Below, piece by piece: positions 53,615 to 63,791 of a stretch of DNA of 64,000 nt. The DNA is from Nitrospira sp. (GTDB lineage Bacteria > Nitrospirota > Nitrospiria > Nitrospirales > Nitrospiraceae): assembly GCA_016715825.1 (NCBI GenBank), contig JADJXO010000001.1:867001-931000 (forward strand), read 5' to 3'. The translations under genes and the position numbers were made by a program. Below the pieces are notes generated by a model. The model saw only the letters and a program-made list of their open reading frames with translations. It searched no databases and was not told the DNA's origin. Each line of letters starts with the position of its first letter. Within the stretch, counting starts at the first letter, position 1.

Positions 53615-54568
53615 GTGGCACGGTTGTCTGATTTGATCCGAGAGCACGCCTCTCAGCCTCAGGGGAGTGGAACACGGCCGCACCAGGCGGCCGCGTCCTC
53701 GACGCAAGCCGATCGTTCTTGGATCACTTCTACGAGGCAAGAACTCCTCCGGATCACGGACGCCATCCGCTCCAACAAAGTCCCGGATGTCAAAAGCTGT
53801 GCCCCTTACGCTGAGCAGATTGTTCAACGACTGCAGGATAGCGAGAATCTTATCGAATGGGCGTTGAACGGGCAGACTGACGACTATCTCGTCGACAATC
53901 CACTGCATGTCGCAGTGCTGGCCACGAAGGTAGGTTTCGGTCTGCACTACCGAGACCACGAGCTAGAGCGCCTGGCATTGGCAGGTTTGCTCCATGACAT
54001 CGGCATGTGGACAGTCCCTGAGGGATTCGTCTCAAAACGAGGAGTCTTATCTGAAGAAGAGCGAGACATCATTCGTACTCATCCCGAGCGAGGTCGCCGC
54101 ATTCTTGCCGGACAGGGTACTGTATTCGAATGGATTGCCGGCATTAGTGCACAGGAACACGAACGATGGGATGGAAGCGGATATCCCTGTCGGCTCAAAG
54201 GCAAACAGATTGAGGAGGCAGCACAGATCATCGGAATTGTTGATACGTTGGATGCGATGGTAACGGCACGGCCCTATCGCCACAGCATCTCACCTCATCA
54301 GGCCATGCGTGAACTCCTTCTTCATGGTAGGACAACGTTTTCACTTCCCGTGTTGAAAGCAGTCGGAGACCAGATCACGCTGTATCCAATCGGAACAGTC
54401 GTACGACTCAATACCGGTGAAACCGTGACGGTCACAAAAACAAATCCCCGCTACCCACTCCGCCCCGTCGTGACACTCACAAAATTCGGGGAAGCGAGTG
54501 AGTTGGACTTATCACAAGGAATGTCACGACATGTCGTAGAAGTCCTGCACGGTAGGGCTCCATCGTAG
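53615..54568 (+). CDS. HD-GYP domain protein with altered motifs
   Basis: The 317-aa product (GTG start, GAGGAG upstream) has an HD-GYP domain: H98 in DNPLHVAVLATKVG, H127-D128 (LLHDIGM), H156 (HPERG), H182 and GSGYP (187-191). HD-GYP enzymes hydrolyse cyclic-di-GMP. The usual HDIGK Lys is Met and the HHE pair is EHE; metal ligands otherwise remain, so activity may be changed rather than lost. It precedes the Wza-like gene by 10 nt. Confidence 0.92.
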   Translation: MARLSDLIREHASQPQGSGTRPHQAAASSTQADRSWITSTRQELLRITDAIRSNKVPDVKSCAPYAEQIVQRLQDSENLIEWALNGQTDDYLVDNPLHVAVLATKVGFGLHYRDHELERLALAGLLHDIGMWTVPEGFVSKRGVLSEEERDIIRTHPERGRRILAGQGTVFEWIAGISAQEHERWDGSGYPCRLKGKQIEEAAQIIGIVDTLDAMVTARPYRHSISPHQAMRELLLHGRTTFSLPVLKAVGDQITLYPIGTVVRLNTGETVTVTKTNPRYPLRPVVTLTKFGEASELDLSQGMSRHVVEVLHGRAPS

Positions 54569-54578
54569 GAGAGACGCT

Positions 54579-55373
54579 ATGCTGCGATCGCATAACAAAC
54601 CGTTAGCCGTTGTTGTCGTTGCAGTCGGGGTCGGTCTTGTCTTATCGGCTGGATGTCGCAACCCTGGACAATCGACATTGCCGCCATCAGCCGTGAGCAC
54701 CGGTCCACAATCACTGCCTCCGCTTCCGAAAGGGGATGTATTTGCCGACGAAACAGTACCAACAGCAGACGCCTCGATTGAAACGGGCGATACTTTGGAG
54801 GTCGTCATTCGACGTGGAGCAGGAGAAGAGAAATATAGCAGTCTCGTACGAGAGAACGGTTCCGTCTCTGTTGGATTCATAGAAGTCCCTGTCGGAGGGG
54901 TCACGGTCGCTGAAGCTGAACGGCGAGTACAAGACGCAGCTAAGCCATTTATGAAGGAGCCGCGCGCCCAGGTAACACTCAAAAAGAAACTGCTCAAGAT
55001 CAAACGGATATTCGTATTTGGGGACGTCAAGAAACCTGGGATGGTTCCGATGGCACGCAACATGACGGTACTACAGGCACTGGCAGCTGTGGATAATTTC
55101 TACGAGACGGCACTCTTGGAAGAAATTCGAGTGGTCCGAGGTGGAGACTTTACAAATCCGAAGATCTTGACGGCTGATCTAGCTCGGCTCTTTACGTATG
55201 GCGACCTCTCGAGAAACATCGCTCTTGAGGAAAATGATGTTATTTATGTTCCGCGTGAACAGCTCGGCGACGCGACAGAAGCAGCGAAGAAACTGACGCC
55301 GATCCTTCAGGCTGCGATCATGCCGATTTATCCGGCCTATCTGATCCCAGCATTTACTTCGTTCAAGCCGTAA
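54579..55373 (+). CDS. Polysaccharide export lipoprotein (Wza-like)
   Basis: The 264-aa product has a lipobox LSAGC with C26 as the lipidated residue, a polysaccharide export domain (DTLEVVIRRGAGEEKYSSLVRENGSVSVGFIEVPVGGVT) and a SLBB-like region (IFVFGDVKKPGMVPMARNMTVLQALAAVDNF). It would form the outer-membrane exit of the polymer. Next is the Wzc-like gene after 27 nt. Confidence 0.94.
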   Translation: MLRSHNKPLAVVVVAVGVGLVLSAGCRNPGQSTLPPSAVSTGPQSLPPLPKGDVFADETVPTADASIETGDTLEVVIRRGAGEEKYSSLVRENGSVSVGFIEVPVGGVTVAEAERRVQDAAKPFMKEPRAQVTLKKKLLKIKRIFVFGDVKKPGMVPMARNMTVLQALAAVDNFYETALLEEIRVVRGGDFTNPKILTADLARLFTYGDLSRNIALEENDVIYVPREQLGDATEAAKKLTPILQAAIMPIYPAYLIPAFTSFKP

Positions 55374-55400
55374 GACGATGAGCTAAGACGAAAGCTATTC

Positions 55401-57539
55401 ATGGCACAATACGAACTCAACGTCATCGATTACTGGCTGATTCTCAAGAAGCGTAAGTACCTCATACTACTGTCCACTGTCATGGTCGTGATCTTTACAT
55501 TCCTCTTTTCGGAGTTGCTCAAGCCCGATCCTGTCTACGAAGCATCCGCGCGAGTCAAGTTTGAGCGGAGTGCGACGATGGCCCAGCAGCTATTGGAATC
55601 ACTCTCCTACTCAAACCTCGATGATATTGGCACACAGACGGAATTCATCCGAAGCTTTCCAGTTATGGAACGAGTGGCAACAGATCTGGGCCGAGTCGCT
55701 CCGGACACATCAGAGGAGACGAAGCGATCAGCGGCCTATCTTAATATTATTTACAACCTGGGCCAAGAAATTACGGCACAACGAGAAGGTGATACGAATA
55801 TCATTCGCATCTCTGCCACGTCCGATCAACCAGAACAGGCTGAGCAGATGGCCAATTCCACCGCGTCCGCCTATCGAGTGGAAAACATTGCGGCGCGCAA
55901 CCGCCTCGTCACCGAATCAAGACGGTTCGTGGAAGAACAGCTGGCGAACTTGGAACAACGTCTGAATGATGCTGAGGAGGCGTTGAGGACGTTTAAAGAG
56001 AAAGAAGGACAAGTATTTCTGTCAGATGAAGCGAGAGCTGCATTGGATACCTTCACCCGACTTGAAGAACACTATAATGAAGTCTTACGAAAGCGTGCGG
56101 AAGGCGAACGTCAGATTGAGGTATTGAAACGATCTGACGCGATCATCGGGAATCAAACCGGCCGAATCTTTACTGAGGAGCAAAATGCGCTTCTCACAAT
56201 CCTGAATCAGCGGTTATTGGATCTGATTCAAGAGAGAGACACGCTACTCATTAACTACACGTCGGATCACCCGCAAGTGACGGAGCAGCAGAAAAAGATC
56301 GACAATGTTAAATCGGAAATGGTCAAAGAGCTGAGGTCCAAAGTTTCTACGCTGATGGATCGAGAGGATGCTCTTCAAGAACAGCGGAATCACTACCGAA
56401 CACGCTATCTTGGATACCCCCGAGCCGCGATACAGATGACGCGATTGGAGCGTGAGGTCAAGGTCAATACGGATCTCCTGGCAACACTGAAGGCCAAACA
56501 TCAGGAATTGCTGATCAAAGGAGCCGAACGGATTGAGGAAGTCACGATCATCGCTCCAGCCATGACGCCTATAAGCCCCATTAACGCATCAAATGTCACC
56601 TTGAACTTGATGATCGGAGGGGTGATGGGATGTTTCCTTGGAATCATACTGGCGTTTGGGCGGGAGTCCTTTGATACCTCCATCGGAACTATCGAAGGAG
56701 TTGAGGAGTTTCTGAAAGTTCCTGTCTTAGGAATTATTCCGCAGTTCGACCACAAGGTCCTGAAGGACATGGCTCAGGAGTCGTTGCCTCAGGATACACC
56801 AGACTCTGTGGCAGACAGTTTGTCGAAATTGATCTGTCTGCTCGATCCTAAGTCTGTCTTATCCGAAAGTCTTCGCTCGCTACGGACCAACATTCAATTC
56901 GCCAGTTTAGACCGCAGAGTCAAATCGATCATCTTCACCAGTGCCGGTCTTGGAGAGGGTAAAAGTACCTGTGTGATCAATTTGGCCATTACCATGGCGC
57001 AAGAAGGAATGAAGGTCTTGCTGGTGGATGCCGATCTTCGAAAGCCGATTGTGCATCAGCGGCTCGGCCTAGACCGTGAACCAGGCTTGGTCGATGCGTT
57101 GCTCGGGACGACCTCTTGGCGATCCTATGTTCGCTCGGCTACCGATCTTATGCTCGGGACGGTCGGTGTCGATCGACTCATGAGCACACCAGGGTTGGAT
57201 AATTTACATGTCCTGACCAGCGGATCGGAATCGGGTAATCCGAACGAGTTTCTGAACATCAATAAAATCAAAGCCCTGACAGCCGAAATGCAAGAAGAAT
57301 ATGACATTGTCTTGATCGATACCCCACCGATTCTTCCGGTGACGGATGCGGTCGCCTTTAGCTCTCGTGTCGATGGGACCATCTTGGTGTACCAAGTCGG
57401 TCGAATCGGTCGGAACGCCCTTAAACGTGCCAAATTCCTGCTCGACCATGCCCAGGCCAATGTTCTCGGGGTGGTCCTGACGAACGTGAAATCGGAAGTG
57501 ACGCCGGAGTACGGACTCTATCGCTACGAGTATCGCTGA
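55401..57539 (+). CDS. Wzc-like chain-length determinant and tyrosine autokinase
   Basis: The 712-aa product has a Wzz-type N-terminal membrane region, long coiled coils (residues about 160-370), a second membrane segment near 400, and a BY-kinase domain with GLGEGKST (516-523), VLLVDADLRKP, VLIDTPP and a tyrosine cluster at the C-terminus (YGLYRYEYR). It controls chain length and export by phosphorylation. 24 nt before the polymerase gene. Confidence 0.96.
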   Translation: MAQYELNVIDYWLILKKRKYLILLSTVMVVIFTFLFSELLKPDPVYEASARVKFERSATMAQQLLESLSYSNLDDIGTQTEFIRSFPVMERVATDLGRVAPDTSEETKRSAAYLNIIYNLGQEITAQREGDTNIIRISATSDQPEQAEQMANSTASAYRVENIAARNRLVTESRRFVEEQLANLEQRLNDAEEALRTFKEKEGQVFLSDEARAALDTFTRLEEHYNEVLRKRAEGERQIEVLKRSDAIIGNQTGRIFTEEQNALLTILNQRLLDLIQERDTLLINYTSDHPQVTEQQKKIDNVKSEMVKELRSKVSTLMDREDALQEQRNHYRTRYLGYPRAAIQMTRLEREVKVNTDLLATLKAKHQELLIKGAERIEEVTIIAPAMTPISPINASNVTLNLMIGGVMGCFLGIILAFGRESFDTSIGTIEGVEEFLKVPVLGIIPQFDHKVLKDMAQESLPQDTPDSVADSLSKLICLLDPKSVLSESLRSLRTNIQFASLDRRVKSIIFTSAGLGEGKSTCVINLAITMAQEGMKVLLVDADLRKPIVHQRLGLDREPGLVDALLGTTSWRSYVRSATDLMLGTVGVDRLMSTPGLDNLHVLTSGSESGNPNEFLNINKIKALTAEMQEEYDIVLIDTPPILPVTDAVAFSSRVDGTILVYQVGRIGRNALKRAKFLLDHAQANVLGVVLTNVKSEVTPEYGLYRYEYR

Positions 57540-57563
57540 CGTGACTTCAGGAGCTGCACCGTC

Positions 57564-58946
57564 ATGCAACCAGCGGCCATTACAGCACAAGACAGCCTCG
57601 TGGTTTCAGTCCTTGCGATCGCCATCGCATTGGGTCTTACACTCACGACACCTGCGATCGGCCTCCAAGCCGTCTTCGGGTTTTTAATCATCCTTATCGC
57701 CTTCACGTCCGTATCAGCCGCGCTCTATCTCCTTATTGCGTCGATGTTGTTGTCGCCGGAGATTGCCATTGGGCAAATCCAGGGACGTGGTGTCGGAGGA
57801 CGAGAGTTATCGTTCCGGATGGACGACATTCTTTTGGTCATCATCGGAGCGAGCTGGCTTGTGAAGAATATTCTCTACCGCGAACTGGCCTTGTTTCGGA
57901 AAACACCTCTGAATCGACCGATCGCCGTGTATATGGTGATCTGCGTCGTCTCAACGTTATTCGGCGTGCTCAATGGACATGTCAGACCGATGACGGGATT
58001 CTTTTTTGTGCTGAAGTACTTTGAATATTTCTTTGTGTTTTTTATGGTCGTCAACCACGTGCGCTCTCAGCAGCAGGTCGTGGGGCTCGTGGTGGCGTTA
58101 CTTGTCGTCGGCCTCCTCGTGAGTTTCTATGCCATCTCTCAAATACCAAGCGGTATACGCGCATCCGCACCATTTGAAGGAGAAAGCGGAGAACCCAATA
58201 CGTTAGGTGGCTACTTGGTATTTCTGCTCGCCATCATGACGGGACTGTTACTGCATGTCCAAGTCGGCGCGATTCGTGTCGCCTTGCTGGTACTGGGCGG
58301 CTTTGCCATTTTGGCGCTGATGGCCACCTTGTCGCGGTCTTCCTACCTGGCCGGCGCCGTCCTGCTTGCGGCCGTAGGGGTAACCCAGTGGCGACGGCCA
58401 CGTGTGGTCACAGTTTTGCTTCTCATCATCGCCTTAATCCCATTGTTTGCGCCAGAAAACGTCAAACATCGTGTGAACGAAACATTCTTCGGTCGCCAAT
58501 ATGGCGGAGAGATCAAAGTCGGCGCTGTCGGACTTGACCTTTCCACAACTGAACGACTGAAGTCATGGGCATATGTCTTGAAAGATTGGGTTCATGATCC
58601 GATCCTGGGTCGCGGAATCACTGGGTATGCATGGGCGGATGCACAGTACGTGAAAATCATCGGGGAAACAGGTCTTGCAGGGATTGTCGCCTTCGGATTT
58701 ATCATCTATCGCCTCTGGCGATGTGCCAGAGAGTCATTTGTGTCACAGACTGATCCATTTGCAAAAGGGCTGGCCCATGGGTTTCTCTTAGGGTTACTCG
58801 CCATGCTTGCACACGGCGTCGGCGCCAATACTTTTATCATCATTCGCATTATGGAGCCGTTTTGGCTTTGTGCCGGTCTCGTCATGTTGTTACCGATTCT
58901 ATCAGCTGAACAAGACGTATCTCGCAAGCTGAAGGAGGCGCCGTGA
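57564..58946 (+). CDS. O-antigen ligase / Wzy-like polymerase
   Basis: The 460-aa product has about ten to twelve membrane segments, with the RSSYLAGAVLL region and a periplasmic loop (SWAYVLKDWVHDPILGRGITGYAWADAQYVKIIGETGLAG) of the Wzy_C family. It should polymerise or transfer repeat units. AGGAG is 10 nt before the ATG. It overlaps the next gene by 4 nt. Confidence 0.9.
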   Translation: MQPAAITAQDSLVVSVLAIAIALGLTLTTPAIGLQAVFGFLIILIAFTSVSAALYLLIASMLLSPEIAIGQIQGRGVGGRELSFRMDDILLVIIGASWLVKNILYRELALFRKTPLNRPIAVYMVICVVSTLFGVLNGHVRPMTGFFFVLKYFEYFFVFFMVVNHVRSQQQVVGLVVALLVVGLLVSFYAISQIPSGIRASAPFEGESGEPNTLGGYLVFLLAIMTGLLLHVQVGAIRVALLVLGGFAILALMATLSRSSYLAGAVLLAAVGVTQWRRPRVVTVLLLIIALIPLFAPENVKHRVNETFFGRQYGGEIKVGAVGLDLSTTERLKSWAYVLKDWVHDPILGRGITGYAWADAQYVKIIGETGLAGIVAFGFIIYRLWRCARESFVSQTDPFAKGLAHGFLLGLLAMLAHGVGANTFIIIRIMEPFWLCAGLVMLLPILSAEQDVSRKLKEAP

Positions 58947-60130
58947 CCTGGTTTCTCTTTTGTTATTGGTATGAGCCGGATGCCCCCCGAGATCCGGTGG
59001 GATTGGTTCGCATGTGGAAATTAGCAGAGACCCTCAGTCAAATCGGAGATCGAGTCACGATGTTTCCCCCTCGGTACCGATCGGCGGCAAGCCGTCGTCC
59101 CTGCACAGTCATTCCCATCAAAGTCATCCATCTCCCGCTGATTCGTCCACTATCCTATGCTCTGGGATCGTTTATTCAAGGACTGGTTCGTGCACTCCTG
59201 ACCAAGCCGGACATTGTGTACTACCGATGGATGGATAGTCCGCATGCCTTGATTCTCGCCAAGGTGCTAGGCGTCCCGTGCGTCTGCGAAGTAAACGGTG
59301 AGCCGGTTCCTGACTGGCTCGGCGAACGAACGTGGGGGAGGGGACGCCTAAAAGAACTTTTGGCCAAACTCGCCTTCAAGCACTGCGATCGGATTGTTGT
59401 GCTGACGGATGGATTGCGAGGGTTACTGCATGATCGCTATGGCGTTCCCCTTGAGCGGATCGTAGTGCTTCCCAGCGGCACAGATGAACAACAGTTTGGT
59501 CCGCGTGATTCTGTGGCTTCTCGTCTTGAACTTGGTCTGTTACCTGCACGCCCATACATCGGGTTCGTTGGGAGCTTCTACCGATATCAGGGCCTCGCTT
59601 GTTTGTTGGATGCGATGGTGTTGATCAAGGAAGTCTGCCCGACCACGCAACTTGTACTCGTGGGCGATGGGGAGGTGGTTGAAGAGCTGAAGCAACAGGC
59701 CAGACATCTGAGGATGGAGGACAACATTATCTGGACCGGTCGTGTTCCCTACGAGGAGGTGCCGGTGTGGATTGGTGCCATGAATCTCTGCGTAGCCCCA
59801 TTTTGTGGCGACCGTGGAGAGACTTCTCCGGTGAAGATCTTTGACTACCTCGCATGCCAACGGCCGGTGGTCGCGAGCGCGATTCCATCGGTTGCGTCCA
59901 CATTTACTCCTGATAGCGGTGTGCACCTGATCCCGTCGGACCAGGCTCGTCCACTAGCCGACGCCATCATTACGCTGTTGAACGACCCGGCTCGATGCAC
60001 AGTCATGGGGCAACAGGGACGTCGATTTATAGAGGGCAGGTTTTCCTGGACTGCCATCGTGGAGCAGCTTCGTCATTGGCTCAGCGAAGACATCATGGAA
60101 AGCCATCATGCACATTCTCATGTACTGTGA
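58943..60130 (+). CDS. GT4-type glycosyltransferase, first of two
   Basis: The 395-aa product (GTG start after AAGGAGG) has the GT-B fold: YIGFVGSFYRYQGL near residue 197, ACLLDAMVLI, and GETSPVKIFDYLACQRPVVAS, the acidic motif that holds the nucleotide sugar. It adds one sugar to the repeat unit; the sugar is unknown. It overlaps the second GT4 gene by 23 nt. Confidence 0.92.
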   Translation: MTWFLFCYWYEPDAPRDPVGLVRMWKLAETLSQIGDRVTMFPPRYRSAASRRPCTVIPIKVIHLPLIRPLSYALGSFIQGLVRALLTKPDIVYYRWMDSPHALILAKVLGVPCVCEVNGEPVPDWLGERTWGRGRLKELLAKLAFKHCDRIVVLTDGLRGLLHDRYGVPLERIVVLPSGTDEQQFGPRDSVASRLELGLLPARPYIGFVGSFYRYQGLACLLDAMVLIKEVCPTTQLVLVGDGEVVEELKQQARHLRMEDNIIWTGRVPYEEVPVWIGAMNLCVAPFCGDRGETSPVKIFDYLACQRPVVASAIPSVASTFTPDSGVHLIPSDQARPLADAIITLLNDPARCTVMGQQGRRFIEGRFSWTAIVEQLRHWLSEDIMESHHAHSHVL

Positions 60131-61295
60131 TGAAGACCTCGGCGTAGCGGCCGGAGGTTCGCGACAAGTGTTGGAGTTTGCCAAGGCATTAGCTGTCCGC
60201 GGGCATAACGTCACCGTGGTAGCACCGGAATCTGAGCAACCCAGACCTCGTGTTTCTGTTCCATCACAGATACACATTGAGATGGTCCCAGTCATCAGAT
60301 GGGGAGGATTGCGCCCTATTTCTTTTCTACTGAGCTCAAAACAGATATTGACGAGACTGTTACGCGAGACAACTCCGGACGTGTTGCTGTGGTTTGATTC
60401 TCCAGGACAGCTCGCCCCCTTGTGGGCGGTACAAAAATATTCCTGCCCCGTCGTGTACTTTGTGAATGGACTCCCGAACGAAGAAGTCCAGGGGATGTGG
60501 CGTCTCACGCCATTCCGTAGCCTCTTGAGCCATGGATTTCGTCTGGCCGCAAGGCACGCGAATGCGATCGTCAGCGTGTGTCCCGAACTCTTCCGCAGCC
60601 TCAAGTCATTGGAGCCGGTCAATTCAGGCAAGTGTGCGGTAATCAAGAATGGGGTTGATCCTGTTCATTTCTCTCCTCAGCCTCATCACGCGGCCCGAAC
60701 AGCATTGTCGCTTGTCGATCAGGGACCCTATATCGGGTTTGTCGGTGGATTTTTCCCGTGGCACGGTCTCGACACACTCGTCGATGCGATCGCCATTGTC
60801 GCGAAGTCGCATCCGACCGTTCAATGCCTTCTGGTCGGAGAAGGACAGACCACACTAGCGCTCAAAGCACAGGTTGATCGTCTAGATCTCTCTCGCCATG
60901 TCCATTTCGTTGGGCGGACCGACTTCGACGCCGTACCCAAATGGATTGCCGCCTGCGATGTCTGTGTGGTGTTACACAGACAGACGAGGTCCTATCCTGG
61001 CGACTCGATGAAATTGTGGGAGTATCTTGCGTGTGGACGTCCCGTGGTTGCGACAGCCGGGCCTGGATACGGAGATGTCGTCGTTGACTTCCGCTGTGGT
61101 TTGTCCGTTCAAGCCGACGATCACGATGATCTGGCTCATCAAATTTTGACCTTGCTGGGTAATCCAGAGCTTCGAGAGAAGATGGGCCAACGGGGACGGT
61201 CTGCTGTTGTGCAAACTCACACCTGGTCTGCTCGAGCAGCACAGCTTGAACAGGTATGCCAACAGGCTATCGGTCAAACAGCGTTAGCTGCGTGA
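60108..61295 (+). CDS. GT4-type glycosyltransferase, second of two
   Basis: The 395-aa product has YIGFVGGFFPWHGLDTLVDAIAIV near residue 207, LLVGEGQ, and GDSMKLWEYLACGRPVVA. The start lies inside the previous gene. It is a paralogue of the first GT4 protein and probably adds a different sugar. Confidence 0.92.
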   Translation: MHILMYCDEDLGVAAGGSRQVLEFAKALAVRGHNVTVVAPESEQPRPRVSVPSQIHIEMVPVIRWGGLRPISFLLSSKQILTRLLRETTPDVLLWFDSPGQLAPLWAVQKYSCPVVYFVNGLPNEEVQGMWRLTPFRSLLSHGFRLAARHANAIVSVCPELFRSLKSLEPVNSGKCAVIKNGVDPVHFSPQPHHAARTALSLVDQGPYIGFVGGFFPWHGLDTLVDAIAIVAKSHPTVQCLLVGEGQTTLALKAQVDRLDLSRHVHFVGRTDFDAVPKWIAACDVCVVLHRQTRSYPGDSMKLWEYLACGRPVVATAGPGYGDVVVDFRCGLSVQADDHDDLAHQILTLLGNPELREKMGQRGRSAVVQTHTWSARAAQLEQVCQQAIGQTALAA

Positions 61296-61300
61296 ATGGG

Positions 61301-62809
61301 ATGGAGAACCAAGAACAACATGACAATCTGCCGGAGAAGTGTCCTCCTACCAGTACGGCAATCTCTCCACGGCTTCGCGACCGGATCCTCCGCGCTGTTG
61401 GGTGGGCCGGAGGGGGATTCCTCTTCGACAAGGTCATTGCGGCAGTACAGCTGGTGATCCTCGCAAGAATCCTCACTCCGGCAGATTTTGGCGTGATGGC
61501 AGCGTCGGCGGCCGTCTTACTCGCCATGCTGACAATCAGTGAGTTCGGTATCGAAGCCACCCTGATTGCAAAAGAGAATGTAACAGAAGAGGATCTGGCG
61601 ACGGCCTGGTCGGCATCGGCGTTACGAGGCCTAGTGCTGGCAAGCGGGGTCTGGATGATGGCTGGGATGATCAGTGAACTGATGCGTATGCCATTACTGG
61701 AGCCACTGCTTCGAGTCCATGCCTGGGCTTTGATCATACAGGGTCTTTACAGCCCTGCGTTGGCTGTCATGATGAAACGACTTGACCTGAGACGTCGCGT
61801 CACACTCGATGCCGTCCGACGCGGTGTTGAAACGACCGTGACTTTGACGATTGCGCTTGTGTATCGCACCGTCTGGGCTTTGGTCATCGGACAACTTGTC
61901 GCCTTGGCAGTCGGATGCTTGCTGTCATTTCGTGTAACCCGGTTTGTGCCTCACTGGTCGTTACGTGGATCCGCCCTTTCATACTTTGCCCACTACGGCA
62001 GCCGACTGAACGCCACAACACTTTGTGCCTTTGCTGTGATGACCGGCGGCGAGTTTGTTATTGGTCGCCTACTGGGAGCCGAAGCATTAGGAATGTACCA
62101 GTTAGCGATGGCCATTCCTCTCCTCATTGGGGCGCGGGCTACTGCACTCATGCAACAGATCAGCGTGCCGACCTATGCCTCCTTGCAACAGGATCAGCTC
62201 GGTCTCATTCGTGTATTCAATCTTCAAGTCGGACTCATTGGTGTTATCTACATCCCACTTGCCGTGACGATTGGAACCTTGTCACCGGTCATGGTGCCTG
62301 TTGTATTCGGCCCGCAATGGGGCGATATCGTCGACCCACTGAGAGTTCTTTGTCTCTACGCTGTTTGCAGCGGCTATGCCAGCGTCATGGCATCCTTGCA
62401 CTACGGAATGAGACGTCCGGACCTTCAAATGAGGAGCTGGATTGGGCAATGTGCCCTCTATCTGGCCATTATTGTTCCAATGACACACTGGCTCGGAGTG
62501 CTCGGCGCCGCGCTCTCGCTCACCGGCAGCTATCTATTCGGCGTTGCATTGCAGGCATGGGAGAGTCGACGACTCCTCGGCTCTTCAAGCAATGACACGT
62601 TTCTCTCGCTGAGTCGCACTGGGTCTCTCGGTATTCTAATGGGAATGGTTCTCTCAACGGTTCAGCTCCAGCATCGAGTGTTCGTGTCATGGACACCAGA
62701 AATCCTTGGCTTAGTTGCGATCCTATTATTCGGCGGATACCTCTGGTGGATCGAACGACCTCGGCTCAATGCGCTCTGGAACTATCAATCGCAATGTGTG
62801 CGCGCATGA
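61301..62809 (+). CDS. Wzx-like flippase (MVF/polysaccharide transporter family)
   Basis: The 502-aa product has about twelve membrane segments and the opening RAVGWAGGGFLFDKVIAAVQLVILARILTPADFGVMA of polysaccharide flippases. It would move lipid-linked repeat units across the inner membrane. The ATG at 61301 is used; the longer frame to 61256 overlaps the previous gene. It overlaps the GT2 start by 4 nt. Confidence 0.9.
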   Translation: MENQEQHDNLPEKCPPTSTAISPRLRDRILRAVGWAGGGFLFDKVIAAVQLVILARILTPADFGVMAASAAVLLAMLTISEFGIEATLIAKENVTEEDLATAWSASALRGLVLASGVWMMAGMISELMRMPLLEPLLRVHAWALIIQGLYSPALAVMMKRLDLRRRVTLDAVRRGVETTVTLTIALVYRTVWALVIGQLVALAVGCLLSFRVTRFVPHWSLRGSALSYFAHYGSRLNATTLCAFAVMTGGEFVIGRLLGAEALGMYQLAMAIPLLIGARATALMQQISVPTYASLQQDQLGLIRVFNLQVGLIGVIYIPLAVTIGTLSPVMVPVVFGPQWGDIVDPLRVLCLYAVCSGYASVMASLHYGMRRPDLQMRSWIGQCALYLAIIVPMTHWLGVLGAALSLTGSYLFGVALQAWESRRLLGSSSNDTFLSLSRTGSLGILMGMVLSTVQLQHRVFVSWTPEILGLVAILLFGGYLWWIERPRLNALWNYQSQCVRA

Positions 62810-63780
62810 CTTCTGGAGACGACCTGGACCTGTCGATCGCGATTGTCAGCTACAACACGCGAACCTTGGTGCTGGATTGTCTCAAGTCGGTGTTTGAGAC
62901 TTCTGGCAAGATGACAGTCGAAGTGATTCTTGTGGATAACAATTCTCACGATGGGACACCGGAGGCTGTGAGAAACCAGTACCCAACAATGTCACTCATC
63001 GTGAATCCTCAGAATCGAGGATTTTCCAAAGCAGTCAATCAAGCACTTGAGGTAAGTTGCGGACGGTATCTCCTCATGTTGAACAGCGATACGCGCCTAC
63101 ACCCTCATGCATTAGAGCACATGGTCACCAGCCTCGATCGAGAGCCGGATATCGGGGCCGTAGGCTGCAAGCAATGGACGGAAGACGGCCGGATGTATCA
63201 ATCGTGTTTTCCTTTTCCGTCGGTTCGCGACCATCTGACCTATGCAGCATTCTTTCGTCGATGCGCCCCTGGACTCCAAGGTGCTCTCGCGTCAAAGCTG
63301 GCCATCGACTGTTCCCAGTCGCAGGATGTGGACTGGATTAATGGGGCATGCCTGATGGTACGCCGTGATCTCATGAAGGCATGTGGTGGGTTAGACGAAG
63401 GGTACTTTATGTATTTTGAAGATATCGATCTCTGTCGGGCGATTCGGAAAAAGGGGTATCGGATTCGACACATGGCTGATGCGGATGTCACGCATCTGAT
63501 CGGTCGTAGCGGAGAGAGGCATCGCGAACAGTTGAATCTTGTCTGGGAGTTCAGCCGAATCCGATATGTGGAAAAGCATTTTTCACTCTTCGCCCGTTGG
63601 ATCATGAAAACGTGGATTGCTACGGGAGCGATCGTAAGACTGATCAGTAGCGTAATCGGCTCTACATCGACCGCTCAGGGCGAAGCATTCGGTACCACTC
63701 TGTCGATCATTTCTCGGATCTTGACCGGAAAACGCTCGATTGATTCCGAATTGGCCTGGAATGGGCAGGGGAGAGGATAA
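62806..63780 (+). CDS. GT2-type glycosyltransferase
   Basis: The 324-aa product has the GT-A nucleotide-binding opening DLSIAIVSYNTRTLVLDCLKSV, VDNNSHDGT, RYLLMLNSDTRL (DxD-like) and EDIDLCRAIRKKG. It resembles rhamnosyl-type transferases. The ATG overlaps the flippase stop (ATGA). An upstream ATG at 62794 is possible. Next is a methyltransferase gene. Confidence 0.92.
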   Translation: MTSGDDLDLSIAIVSYNTRTLVLDCLKSVFETSGKMTVEVILVDNNSHDGTPEAVRNQYPTMSLIVNPQNRGFSKAVNQALEVSCGRYLLMLNSDTRLHPHALEHMVTSLDREPDIGAVGCKQWTEDGRMYQSCFPFPSVRDHLTYAAFFRRCAPGLQGALASKLAIDCSQSQDVDWINGACLMVRRDLMKACGGLDEGYFMYFEDIDLCRAIRKKGYRIRHMADADVTHLIGRSGERHREQLNLVWEFSRIRYVEKHFSLFARWIMKTWIATGAIVRLISSVIGSTSTAQGEAFGTTLSIISRILTGKRSIDSELAWNGQGRG

Positions 63781-63791
63781 GGAACCCTTTC

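Noticed and set aside
61915..62595. 226-aa plus-strand frame inside the flippase
   Set aside because: Shadow of the flippase reading frame, rich in Arg, Cys and Ser; no own start signal.
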